Under the pieces are notes generated by a model that was given only the letters and a program-made list of their open reading frames with translations, searched no databases and was not told where the DNA came from. From an uncultured Muribaculaceae bacterium (GTDB lineage Bacteria > Bacteroidota > Bacteroidia > Bacteroidales > Muribaculaceae): a DNA stretch of 8,363 bases. The stretch lies in assembly GCA_904502025.1 (NCBI GenBank), contig CAJGDJ010000059.1:1-8363 (forward strand), given 5' to 3'. The position numbers and the translations under genes are program-made. This document shows, one piece after another, positions 1-7,253 of the stretch. Within the stretch, counting starts at the first letter, position 1. Every line of letters begins with the position of its first letter.

Positions 1-552
1 AGGGACTTTGCTCATTTTTAGCAAACCACTGTAAATAGGATTTGGTAGAAGGTGAATAAAAGGCAGCTTTGAGGCAATTCCTCGTGTAATTTGCTGATGT
101 CCTCCAAATGGATTTTGCCAAGCCGGAAAACCGAAAAATATAATTCCCTCATTGCGAAGAAAAGGCTTGATGTTGCTCACAAACTCATTTTTGAAATTTG
201 GTTCAATATGCTCTATTACATCGTGAATAAGAATTATATCAAATCGTTCATCTTCGGTTTGTGGTTTCTCGGCAGAGATGAAATTTTGGCAAACAAAATC
301 ACCAGCGGCATTATAATACTCAAAAAACTCTCGAGCTTGCTCAATGCGAGTTTTACTAATATCAATACCTTTTACTTTGCAACCCAATATCGCAAATGGG
401 AGGAGGTTTCCCCCCTCACCACAGCCTATTTCGAGCACTCGTGTTTTTGCCGAAATTTCAATATGATTTTTAAGGTAATCGATGTAATATTCACGAGCCG
501 AATTTGCTAACTCGTTAAAATATTGCAATCGGTTAGAATGTCGTAGTTGCAT
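1..552 (-). CDS. Class I SAM-dependent methyltransferase, C-terminus cut by the window edge
   Basis: The minus-strand frame is open from the ATG at 552 to the left edge, giving 184 residues with no stop. It shows the Rossmann-fold methyltransferase hallmarks: the SAM-binding glycine motif EIGCGEGGN at residues 41-49, the acidic end of strand beta-2 in GIDIS (62-66), and the motif IV region FDIILIHDVIEHI (104-116). A later FPAWQNPFGGHQQ segment (142-154) resembles a subgroup that I associate with Bacteroidota glycan or lipid modification loci, but that link is recollection and inference. The substrate cannot be read from the sequence. The family is usually about 250-280 residues, so roughly a third is probably missing. 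The gene starts 48 nt after the T-tract of the upstream RNA terminator. No strong promoter of its own is visible, so partial read-through is possible. A 139-codon plus-strand frame (91-510) is antisense to this gene and is not counted. Confidence 0.87.
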   Translation of the reverse strand, partial: MQLRHSNRLQYFNELANSAREYYIDYLKNHIEISAKTRVLEIGCGEGGNLLPFAILGCKVKGIDISKTRIEQAREFFEYYNAAGDFVCQNFISAEKPQTEDERFDIILIHDVIEHIEPNFKNEFVSNIKPFLRNEGIIFFGFPAWQNPFGGHQQITRGIASKLPFIHLLPNPIYSGLLKMSKVP

Positions 553-600
553 AATGACAATGTAATATTAACACACCGACTCCCTAAATGTGAAAACATT

Positions 601-640
601 AAAAAAAGCGTGAGAGTCTGTACTTGTTACTCATCTCACG
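601..640 (-). terminator. Intrinsic terminator at the end of the structured RNA
   Basis: On the minus strand, CGTGAGA (640-634) pairs perfectly with TCTCACG (615-609) around an 18-nt loop. The stem is followed by one C and then seven T residues (607-601). The large loop is unusual. The same 3' arm can instead pair with 691-698, so the terminator stem has a competitor. Confidence 0.68.
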
Positions 641-930
641 ATTCGAGGCCTTCGCATTGCCCATCTCTGTAAAACGAGCAACGCAGAAGCCTCACGCTGA
701 ATATGATACAACACATCGATTAGCATAAGACTAACCCATGAAAATTCATATCCCTAAGGCATCTACCATTGCCTCATTCTTGACAGAGATTAGAAAGTTG
801 CGAAGTTCCGAATCATCAAGAAAGAGCGTAAGTAAACGCTTTCTATATTTATGTCTGCACCCTCCCACATAACCCTTATCGGGGTTAGCTTAAATCTCAC
901 CTCTGCCGATGGCGGTCTGCAAGCGATATG
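601..930 (-). ncRNA. Unassigned structured RNA of about 330 nt
   Basis: This minus-strand segment has its own promoter match (TAACTTTG at 943-936) and an intrinsic terminator ending at 601, but no convincing protein gene. In 5' to 3' order of the RNA, visible hairpins are: 887-882 with 875-870 (6 bp, 6-nt loop); 844-836 with 829-819 (9 bp with a 2-nt bulge); 736-731 with 723-718 (6 bp); and a long hairpin in which 693-689 pairs with 649-645 and 684-676 pairs with 662-654, with a short stem between them. An 8-bp stem of 698-691 with 614-607 can close that last domain. The density of stems, together with promoter and terminator, supports an RNA gene. I see no hallmarks of RNase P RNA (GAGGAAAGUCC), tmRNA (tRNA-like ends) or SRP RNA. 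A 6S-like RNA is conceivable, but the 5' and 3' ends do not form one long rod. The role is unknown. Confidence 0.5.
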
Positions 931-935
931 CACTA

Positions 936-966
936 CAAAGTTAAGGATTTATTAATTAAAATGAAA
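936..966 (-). promoter_or_regulatory. Bacteroidota-type promoter for the structured RNA
   Basis: The minus strand reads TAACTTTG at 943-936, a perfect match to the Bacteroidota -7 consensus TAnnTTTG. The upstream element is weak: TTTC at 966-963, 19 nt away, instead of TTTG. The predicted start is near 930, placing the promoter between xerD and the RNA. No clear terminator follows xerD, so the RNA could also receive read-through from the operon. Confidence 0.6.
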
Positions 967-1025
967 ATTTAGAGTAACTTAATGATTGTCAAATTCGGAG
1001 CAAGACAGGATTTCCAAATTACGCA

Positions 1026-1910
1026 TTATCCTTTATTTCTTGGGTGGAATGTTAAGATTTCTTCGCGTAGGCGGGTGCGGTCGATATGGATATATATTTC
1101 GGTTGTTGTGATACTTTCATGTCCGAGCATCTGCTGAATGGCTCGTAGATTGGCTCCCCCTTCGAGGAGGTGAGTGGCAAAGGAGTGTCTCAATGTGTGA
1201 GGACTAATCTCTTTTCGTATGCCTGCTAATTCAGCAAGTTGCTTGATAATATAGAAAATCATCACGCGTGTGAGTCGCCGTCCTCTGCGATTGAGAAACA
1301 AGATGTTTTCTTCTTCCGGTTTTATGTCGAGACGACAACGATCATCAAGGTATAGTTTTATTTCGTGTATGGCAGTGGGGGAAATTGGCACTATACGCTC
1401 TTTATCTCCTTTCCCTTTGATTACGATATATTCTTCATCAAGAAAAATCTTGTTTATCTCAAGGTTGATAAGTTCACTCACTCGCAATCCACAGCTATAA
1501 AGAGTTTCTATTATGGCTCGATTGCGTTGCCCCTCATTTGCCGACAAATCAATACACGAAATCATTTCGTCGATCTCCTCAATTGATAGCACTTCGGGGA
1601 GTTTGCGACCAACGCGTGGCGACTCAAGTAACAATGTGGGATTGCTGTCGATATAATTTTCAATTTTGAGAAAACGAAAAAAAGATTTTATCCCCGAAAT
1701 GATGCGTGCTTGAGACCGTGCTGAGATTCCCAAATCATGAAGTTCGGCAATAAAATTATGCAAGTGATCAAGAGTTACATCTTTAAGCACAAGATTGTTG
1801 TCGTTGAGATAACTTAATAGTTTTTTGACATCGTTGAGATAACATTCACGAGTGTTGACCGACAATCCACGCTCAAGAATGAGGTAGGCAGTATATTGTT
1901 TTAGAACCAT
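1026..1910 (-). CDS. xerD: Site-specific tyrosine recombinase XerD
   Basis: A 294-residue protein of normal length for XerC/XerD. The N-terminal SAM-like core-binding domain spans about residues 1-85 and the catalytic domain about 105-290. All six catalytic positions of the tyrosine recombinase family are visible: R143 (CGLRVSEL), K167 (IKGKGDKER), H238 and R241 (PHTLRHSFATHLL), H264 (LGHES) and the nucleophile Y273 (TTEIYIHID). The enzyme should act with a partner recombinase at the dif site to resolve chromosome dimers at division, under FtsK control (family knowledge). The C-terminal ending LTFHPRN is closer to XerD than to XerC; XerC, or a stand-alone Xer, remains possible. The start codon lies inside the end of the upstream gene (10-nt overlap), which suggests translational coupling and places xerD last in the leftward operon. 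A dedicated mobile-element integrase is unlikely, given the standard length and operon setting. Confidence 0.9.
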   Translation of the reverse strand: MVLKQYTAYLILERGLSVNTRECYLNDVKKLLSYLNDNNLVLKDVTLDHLHNFIAELHDLGISARSQARIISGIKSFFRFLKIENYIDSNPTLLLESPRVGRKLPEVLSIEEIDEMISCIDLSANEGQRNRAIIETLYSCGLRVSELINLEINKIFLDEEYIVIKGKGDKERIVPISPTAIHEIKLYLDDRCRLDIKPEEENILFLNRRGRRLTRVMIFYIIKQLAELAGIRKEISPHTLRHSFATHLLEGGANLRAIQQMLGHESITTTEIYIHIDRTRLREEILTFHPRNKG

Positions 1911-2614
1911 AGCGAAAAGTGTTGCAAAGGCAAATGTTTGTAGCCCACAACTACACCGATTTTTTCGTTAGAAAAACTCATGCCATGACTCATCGATGAT
2001 TTTATTTCTTTCCATGAGTCCTTTATCAATTGATTGTGGTTTATATTGCAAACAATAACAACACCTCCGCTATTTATAGCCTTTGAGGCAATTTCGACAA
2101 TTAATTTTGTCTCTCTGCCGATATGATTAATGACGATGAAAGGTTGAATATCGGCATTAAGAGAATTGTAATAAACATTGCTTGCTCGCTCAATATCGTC
2201 AAATTTTGAAATGCGACTTGACACATCTCTTGTTACCAAATCATATATATTGCACTGGTTTTCAGCCCCAAGATAAGTATATAATTTCGACGAAGATGAA
2301 ACACTTAACAACGATTTTGACACGATGCCATGACTTGTGCCTATTTGAAGAATAGATTGAGGGTTAAAATGGCTCGTGATGCGAAATATCATTTTTGCAT
2401 ACTTAAACGATACTAATCCTCGACGTTCTTTTTTTGATGTCGCTAATTGCGAGGCTTGCCAACGTGAAGCATGGATATCGTCGTAGGCATAGTACTGACA
2501 CCGTTCACGCAATACTTTCAACACGAAGTTAAAGGCGAATGGCGAATGAATGCCAAAGCCTTTACTTCGTTTATAGCGTCGCAAAGCAGTGTAATATCGC
2601 TTAAATTTTATCAT
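1901..2614 (-). CDS. Diverged SAM-methyltransferase-like protein with HSPF motif
   Basis: A 237-residue protein resembling a Bacteroidota family of class I methyltransferase-like proteins. Features I associate with the family are a basic N-terminus leading into GIHSPFAF (residues 21-28), a motif I-like ILQIGTSHGI (88-97), WKEIK (201-205), and the C-terminal QHFSLWF (231-237). Compared with typical members as I remember them (FIDGNH and DDIHW-like segments at the metal or substrate site), this copy has INHIGRET and VCNINHN, so catalytic residues appear lost or changed. It may be a degenerate enzyme or one with altered function. There is no signal peptide and no membrane segment, so it is probably cytoplasmic. 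It lies 11 nt after the membrane-protein gene and its stop overlaps the xerD start by 10 nt, consistent with co-transcription. Substrate and role are unknown. Confidence 0.7.
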   Translation of the reverse strand: MIKFKRYYTALRRYKRSKGFGIHSPFAFNFVLKVLRERCQYYAYDDIHASRWQASQLATSKKERRGLVSFKYAKMIFRITSHFNPQSILQIGTSHGIVSKSLLSVSSSSKLYTYLGAENQCNIYDLVTRDVSSRISKFDDIERASNVYYNSLNADIQPFIVINHIGRETKLIVEIASKAINSGGVVIVCNINHNQLIKDSWKEIKSSMSHGMSFSNEKIGVVVGYKHLPLQHFSLWF

Positions 2615-2625
2615 TCAATAGCGTT

Positions 2626-5196
2626 TTAAGCAACATCTTCGTTCCCTTTGGGTTTGCCAACAATTGCAAATACTACCGATGCTATCAATGCTAAATAAAT
2701 TAATATAATCGATATTGTTGCAAGCGTGGTGGTGGTGTGAATTGATTGTGGATCGAAATACATTTCAATCTTATGATTCCCGGCAGGAACGTTAATAGCT
2801 CGCAACACATAGTTTACACGTGCTAATTCTACCGGCTGGTCATCGATTGTAACGTTCCACCCCCATGGGAAATATACCTCAGAAAACACTGCCGTTCCTC
2901 CATTTTTGCTCTCTGCATTATATCTTAAACGATTGGGAGCGTATGAAGTTAGGTAAATAGTGTCCCCCACTGATTTTGTGGTAGTTTTTTCGCCGAGAAT
3001 AGATTTGAATTTTGCATCGGCCACAGCTGTAGTGGCAGGATTGATGCTGTCGAGTGCCGCCATTTCACTATTTGCATCGGCTACATATATCACATTATCA
3101 ACCCACCACGCATTTCCTAATGCCGAGGGGTTATATTCAAGACTATTGTCGCGAGTTATGATGTAGCGAGCATTCAACATATCAAGAATTCGATATTTCT
3201 GTTGCAGCGTTTTCACCGCTTTTTGCTGTTCGGCAGGATATAAAGCCGCTATCGAATCGTTACGTAAATCAGCAATATAATCGGTTGACAAAACAGGATT
3301 TATTTGTCGATTGATTAAGTCTTGATAACGAGTGAGCTTTGCGGCATGATAGCCTCCAATCATTTTGTGATGATATGATGGGTGAGGACGATGAAACTCT
3401 GGAATGTTCATCACTCTATAATGGCTTGTTGTGTCGGCAAGGATTTGCTCATCGATAGCCGATTTAGCAAATGGATCATTTACCGTGAGTTCGGGAGTAA
3501 CGAAGCTGTCGTGATTAAGGTAGCGTTTATCAACGGTATAAAGGTCGCAAAGCACCAATGCACCGATAATCATAGCCGAAATTTTGTGAGATAATTTATT
3601 TGTCCCAAAAAGAATTATTACAACAAGTGTAGCAGCAATAAACATAAAGCTACGCAAACTGTCGCTCGACACCATCGACGCTCTCACCTGCTCAATTATC
3701 TCAAAGATTTGGGGATATTGGTTCTTTATGTTGACTTCATAATCAGCCTCTCCCATAAGTGAACCAAAGATAGTGGGCGACATTATTCCCATAAGACAAA
3801 TCAACAATGTAACACCAAATGAAGCTATGATAGCTTTGCTATATCTTTGCCATGGATTTTCAGTTTCAAACAGTTGCTTAATTGCAAGCAACGCGAGCAA
3901 AGGCATTGTGAATTGTGCGATAACAAGAATGCTCTCAACCGTGCGAAACTTACTATACATTGGTATATAGTCGATAAACAAGTCGGTAAACCACATAAAA
4001 TTTCGCCCAAGAGCAAGTAATATTGAAAGAAGTGTGAGAACTATAAGAGTCCATTTTATCGGACCTTTAACAATAAAGCAACCCAATAGGAATAATGCAC
4101 ATATTATAGCTCCGACATATACCGGACCACTTGTCCCCTCTGCTCCACCGAAATATTGTGGAAATCCTTGCAACTGACTGATATAATATTTTTGCTCGTT
4201 ATTAAAATTTTTAACTTCATCGGCTTCAGTAATTGAATGAGATGAAGACCCCCCTTTTACATCGGGTATGAGAAGCGTTAATGTTTCAGATGTGCCATAG
4301 CTATATTGAGTAATATAGTTGCGGTCAAGACCAGACGCTTTGTTGGTATTATTAGCGGTTGAAGCACCAACAAGTTCTGAGTGCTTTCCTCGCATTGTTT
4401 CCTTTGAATATTCGTAAGTGTTATATAGGTTAGGGGAGTTAGCTAAAACAGCCAATGTCGCAGCCACGGCAAGAGTACCTGTAGCAATGCTCCAACGTTG
4501 AAATTTCTTTTCTTTGATAGCAATAATGAGATAGGCAATAACAAAACCTATGATTACAAATGTGAAATAATAGGTCATTTGCACATGGTTGGACGATAGT
4601 TGCATCATCGCAAATAGTGCTGCAAGTGCACTACCAAGTAAATATTTGCCTCTATAACATAACACAATTCCGGCTATTGTGGGTGGAATATATGCAAGTG
4701 TTACAAATTTCCAAATATGCCCCGCTCCAATGAGAATTATGAAATAAGATGAGAATCCATAGGCAATAGCTCCAATCAATGCGTGATACCAACGTAGCTT
4801 AAATGCCAACAATAAAATGAAAAATCCCATCATCATCATCATCAATAGGTTGGCAGGGGTGGGAAGGAATCCCCCATATATTGAATTTATCCATTCAAAA
4901 AGGTTGTTTGACTGATATGATGGTGAAATTTGAAACATGGGCATACCCGAAAATAGCGAGTTGGTCCATAATGATTTTTCGCCGGTTTGATCTTGAAATA
5001 ACTTTGCTTCCTGCCCAATGGCAGAGCCTTGTATCATATCGTATTGTTGCAATACATTTCCTTGTGCCGCATCTGGGTAGAAATAGCAAAAAGAGATTAC
5101 AACCATCACTAATGCCGACACAAAAAATCCCCACACTTGTGGGCGTTTGAATTTTTCAAGAAGTGATTGAAATAAATTATTTTTTGAATTGTTCAT
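2626..5196 (-). CDS. YfhO-family polytopic membrane protein (putative GT-C-type glycosyltransferase)
   Basis: An 856-residue inner-membrane protein. Hydrophobic segments appear near residues 22-40, 118-137, 138-158, 163-180, 185-200, 208-226, 236-252, 359-375, 379-397, 422-438, 456-476, 515-531, 538-553 and 823-846. A soluble, probably periplasmic domain of about 230 residues (590-815) precedes the last helix, and the tail is basic and short. The layout, the YEYSKETMRG segment (261-270) and the tandem hydrophobic core fit the YfhO family, whose Gram-positive members are linked to sugar transfer onto lipoteichoic acid. The first extracytoplasmic loop holds D53, a position where GT-C enzymes often carry a catalytic acidic residue (inference). 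Bacteroidota members are conserved but functionally poorly known. The gene lies 31 nt downstream of manC, which suggests a glycan-related job. A run of five ATG codons encodes M119-M123 inside a membrane helix. Confidence 0.83.
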   Translation of the reverse strand: MNNSKNNLFQSLLEKFKRPQVWGFFVSALVMVVISFCYFYPDAAQGNVLQQYDMIQGSAIGQEAKLFQDQTGEKSLWTNSLFSGMPMFQISPSYQSNNLFEWINSIYGGFLPTPANLLMMMMMGFFILLLAFKLRWYHALIGAIAYGFSSYFIILIGAGHIWKFVTLAYIPPTIAGIVLCYRGKYLLGSALAALFAMMQLSSNHVQMTYYFTFVIIGFVIAYLIIAIKEKKFQRWSIATGTLAVAATLAVLANSPNLYNTYEYSKETMRGKHSELVGASTANNTNKASGLDRNYITQYSYGTSETLTLLIPDVKGGSSSHSITEADEVKNFNNEQKYYISQLQGFPQYFGGAEGTSGPVYVGAIICALFLLGCFIVKGPIKWTLIVLTLLSILLALGRNFMWFTDLFIDYIPMYSKFRTVESILVIAQFTMPLLALLAIKQLFETENPWQRYSKAIIASFGVTLLICLMGIMSPTIFGSLMGEADYEVNIKNQYPQIFEIIEQVRASMVSSDSLRSFMFIAATLVVIILFGTNKLSHKISAMIIGALVLCDLYTVDKRYLNHDSFVTPELTVNDPFAKSAIDEQILADTTSHYRVMNIPEFHRPHPSYHHKMIGGYHAAKLTRYQDLINRQINPVLSTDYIADLRNDSIAALYPAEQQKAVKTLQQKYRILDMLNARYIITRDNSLEYNPSALGNAWWVDNVIYVADANSEMAALDSINPATTAVADAKFKSILGEKTTTKSVGDTIYLTSYAPNRLRYNAESKNGGTAVFSEVYFPWGWNVTIDDQPVELARVNYVLRAINVPAGNHKIEMYFDPQSIHTTTTLATISIILIYLALIASVVFAIVGKPKGNEDVA

Positions 5197-5227
5197 ACAA
5201 CGTTATGTGATAGTATTAATGAATAAC

Positions 5228-6310
5228 TTATAGGAACTTTTCGCCAAATTTAAGTTTGGCATCATTTACCATTTGTTTGATACGTTGTTCTTCGCTTTTG
5301 GGACACACCAATAACACATCTCCGGCATCGGCAATGATATAATCTTTCAATCCGTCAACAACGATGAGTTTTTCTCCCTCTACGGCAAATATATTCCCTG
5401 TAGAATTATATGCAAGCACATTGCAATTTTGTGCCACATTATAATCTTTGTTTTTGGGAGAGTTGTCATATAATGCACTCCAAGTGCCAAGATCGTTCCA
5501 CCCAAATGTTACACATTCAACATAAACATTGGGGGCTTTTTCCATAATGGCAAAATCGACCGAAATGCTCATACATGCAGGAAATTGCTCTTCGATAAAT
5601 TCATTTTCGCGAGGTGTACCAAAAATGTCTGCACCCTTTTCAAATTGACTTGCAATATCGGGAGAATGTTGGAAGAATGCGTTTTTGATTGTTGATGCTT
5701 TCCACAAGAAAATACCTGAGTTCCAAAAAAATTCACCGGTGCTCAAAAACACCTTTGCAAGTTCAAGATTTGGTTTTTCGGTAAATGTTTTCACTTTACT
5801 TATACTTCCATCAACTTTATCGCCAATTTGAATATATCCATATCCTGTTTCGGGGCGAATGGGGGTGATGCCAAGAGTGAGCAAAGCATCATTGTTTTCT
5901 ACAAATTCAAAACCTTTGATGATACTGTCTTCAAATTCACGTTCACGAGTAATGAGGTGGTCGCTGGGGGTTACAATCATGCTCGCTTCAGGATCGCGTG
6001 CCGCAATATGCCATGCGGCCCATGCTACACAAGGTGCTGTGTTACGACGTGCAGGTTCAAGTAATATTTGATCGTCGTGCAAATCGGGCAACTGTTCTTT
6101 TACCAAAGGTGCATATTGTGCATTGGTAACAACAACAACATTTTCTTTAGGCACAATAGGCAACACTCTGTCATAACTCATTTGAAGCAAAGTGCGACCG
6201 GTGCCAAGAAAATCTATAAATTGTTTAGGTCGATTGGTACGGCTATATGGCCAAAATCGGCTACCGATACCTCCACACATTATCACGCAATATCTATGAT
6301 TATTTATCAT
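5228..6310 (-). CDS. manC: Mannose-1-phosphate guanylyltransferase (GDP-mannose pyrophosphorylase)
   Basis: A 360-residue cytoplasmic enzyme converting mannose-1-phosphate and GTP to GDP-mannose and pyrophosphate, the mannose and fucose donor precursor for surface glycans. The N-terminal nucleotidyltransferase (GT-A fold) carries the signature CGGIGSRFWPYSR (12-24) followed by PKQF (28-31), EPARRNTAP (85-93), PSDH (115-118), ETGYGYI (154-160), FTEKP (176-180), NSGIF (197-201), VDFAIMEK (251-258) and WNDLGTW (271-277). The C-terminal part is the short beta-helix-like region. There is no fused phosphomannose isomerase domain, so this is the short single-function form rather than the roughly 470-residue bifunctional enzyme. 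It is the first gene of the leftward operon, with a promoter about 50 nt upstream, divergent from pyrH. Confidence 0.94.
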   Translation of the reverse strand: MINNHRYCVIMCGGIGSRFWPYSRTNRPKQFIDFLGTGRTLLQMSYDRVLPIVPKENVVVVTNAQYAPLVKEQLPDLHDDQILLEPARRNTAPCVAWAAWHIAARDPEASMIVTPSDHLITREREFEDSIIKGFEFVENNDALLTLGITPIRPETGYGYIQIGDKVDGSISKVKTFTEKPNLELAKVFLSTGEFFWNSGIFLWKASTIKNAFFQHSPDIASQFEKGADIFGTPRENEFIEEQFPACMSISVDFAIMEKAPNVYVECVTFGWNDLGTWSALYDNSPKNKDYNVAQNCNVLAYNSTGNIFAVEGEKLIVVDGLKDYIIADAGDVLLVCPKSEEQRIKQMVNDAKLKFGEKFL

Positions 6311-6360
6311 GTTTTATTTGAGTTTTTAGGTTAAGAGTTTTTGTTATTATAACTAATCTG

Positions 6361-6393
6361 CTAAGATAGTCATTATAATTGTAATGTTCCAAA
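6361..6393 (-). promoter_or_regulatory. Promoter of the manC-yfhO-methyltransferase-xerD operon
   Basis: On the minus strand, TTTG (6393-6390) is followed after 21 nt by TATCTTAG (6368-6361), seven of eight matches to the Bacteroidota -7 element TAnnTTTG. The predicted start is near 6355, giving a leader of about 45 nt before the manC ATG at 6310. Confidence 0.6.
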
Positions 6394-6447
6394 TTTTTAT
6401 TCATAAATTCAGTTTTGATTAGCTTGTGAATATTCTTTGAATATTTT

Positions 6448-6480
6448 TTTGCAAAATATCGTTTTATTGTGCTATCTTTG
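6448..6480 (+). promoter_or_regulatory. Promoter of pyrH-frr
   Basis: TTTG at 6448-6451, a 21-nt spacer, then TATCTTTG at 6473-6480: a full match to both elements of the primary sigma factor promoter of Bacteroidota. The predicted start lies near 6485-6490, leaving a leader of only about 20-25 nt, AT-rich and without a Shine-Dalgarno sequence. Confidence 0.8.
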
Positions 6481-6509
6481 TAGTAATAACACCAAATAAA
6501 TCAACAAAA

Positions 6510-7220
6510 ATGAGAACAAAATATAAAAGAGTATTGCTCAAACTCAGTGGTGAATCGCTTATGGGCGAGCAAGGTTATGGCATTGACACCAAACGTTTGG
6601 GAGAATATGCTACACAAATCAAAGAGATTGCATCGCAAGGGGTGCAAGTGGCTATCGTGATAGGTGGTGGAAATATCTTCCGTGGCTTGTCGGGAGCATC
6701 AAAAGGTTTTGACCGAGTAAAAGGCGACCAAATGGGCATGCTCGCAACCGTCATCAACTCTCTTGCACTAAGTTCGGCTCTCGAAGCAGTAGGTCAAGCG
6801 GCAAAAGTGTTCACTGCTGTAAATATGTTCCCTATTGGCGAGCATTATAGTAAATGGAAAGCTATTGAAGCATTGAACAATGGTGCTGTATCGATCATGG
6901 CTGGTGGAACAGGTAATCCATTCTTTACAACCGATACCGGGTCGGCATTGCGTGGTATTGAAGTTGAAGCCGATGTGATGTTGAAAGGCACCCGCGTTGA
7001 TGGCATCTACACTGCCGATCCCGAAAAAGACCCAACGGCAACTAAGTTTAGCGAAATCTCATACGACGAGGTTTATACTCGTGGCTTGAAAGTGATGGAT
7101 TTGACTGCTACAGCATTGTGCAAAGAAAACAATCTGCCTATCGTAGTGTTTGATATGGACACTCCCGGCAATCTTGCAAAAGTAATTGCAGGCGAACCTA
7201 TTGGTACATTAGTTTATTAG
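6510..7220 (+). CDS. pyrH: UMP kinase
   Basis: A 236-residue cytoplasmic enzyme that phosphorylates UMP to UDP with ATP in pyrimidine nucleotide synthesis; the bacterial enzyme is hexameric and belongs to the amino-acid kinase fold. Visible motifs are KLSGES (11-16) with the conserved phosphate-binding lysine, GGGNIFRG (52-59), DQMGMLATVIN (73-83) in the UMP-binding part, GTGNPFFTTD (133-142), and KGTRVDGIYTADP (159-171) in the ATP-binding part. Length and motif order are typical, with nothing missing. It has its own promoter and lies 33 nt before frr. Pairing pyrH with frr is a common bacterial arrangement, so this is core chromosome. The start is fixed by the promoter and by the family N-terminus. 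Confidence 0.97.
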   Translation: MRTKYKRVLLKLSGESLMGEQGYGIDTKRLGEYATQIKEIASQGVQVAIVIGGGNIFRGLSGASKGFDRVKGDQMGMLATVINSLALSSALEAVGQAAKVFTAVNMFPIGEHYSKWKAIEALNNGAVSIMAGGTGNPFFTTDTGSALRGIEVEADVMLKGTRVDGIYTADPEKDPTATKFSEISYDEVYTRGLKVMDLTATALCKENNLPIVVFDMDTPGNLAKVIAGEPIGTLVY

Positions 7221-7253
7221 TGTGATGAATATTAATTAAAAAACAACAATATT

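Noticed and set aside
91..510. 139-codon open frame on the plus strand
   Set aside because: It is antisense to a clear methyltransferase frame that has motif I, II and IV; the plus-strand product has no recognisable domain.
558..565. TTACATTG on the minus strand as a promoter for the left-edge methyltransferase
   Set aside because: It has two mismatches to TAnnTTTG, no TTTG at proper spacing, and lies only a few nucleotides from the start codon.
735..873. Plus-strand small ORF starting at the ATG near 738 (MKIHIPK...)
   Set aside because: It opposes the promoter and terminator orientation, has a low-complexity basic/serine composition and no promoter or ribosome-binding context.
601..930. 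Reading the structured RNA as tmRNA, RNase P RNA or SRP RNA
   Set aside because: No tRNA-like ends or tag frame of the AxxYALAA type, no GAGGAAAGUCC block, and no SRP domain IV signature on either strand.
4828..4842. (CAT)5 microsatellite as a phase-variation tract
   Set aside because: The unit is three bases and encodes a methionine run in a membrane helix, so length changes would not shift the frame.
4895..5134. 79-codon minus-strand frame inside the YfhO gene
   Set aside because: It is an alternate frame of a well-supported 856-residue membrane protein, cysteine-rich and with no family resemblance.
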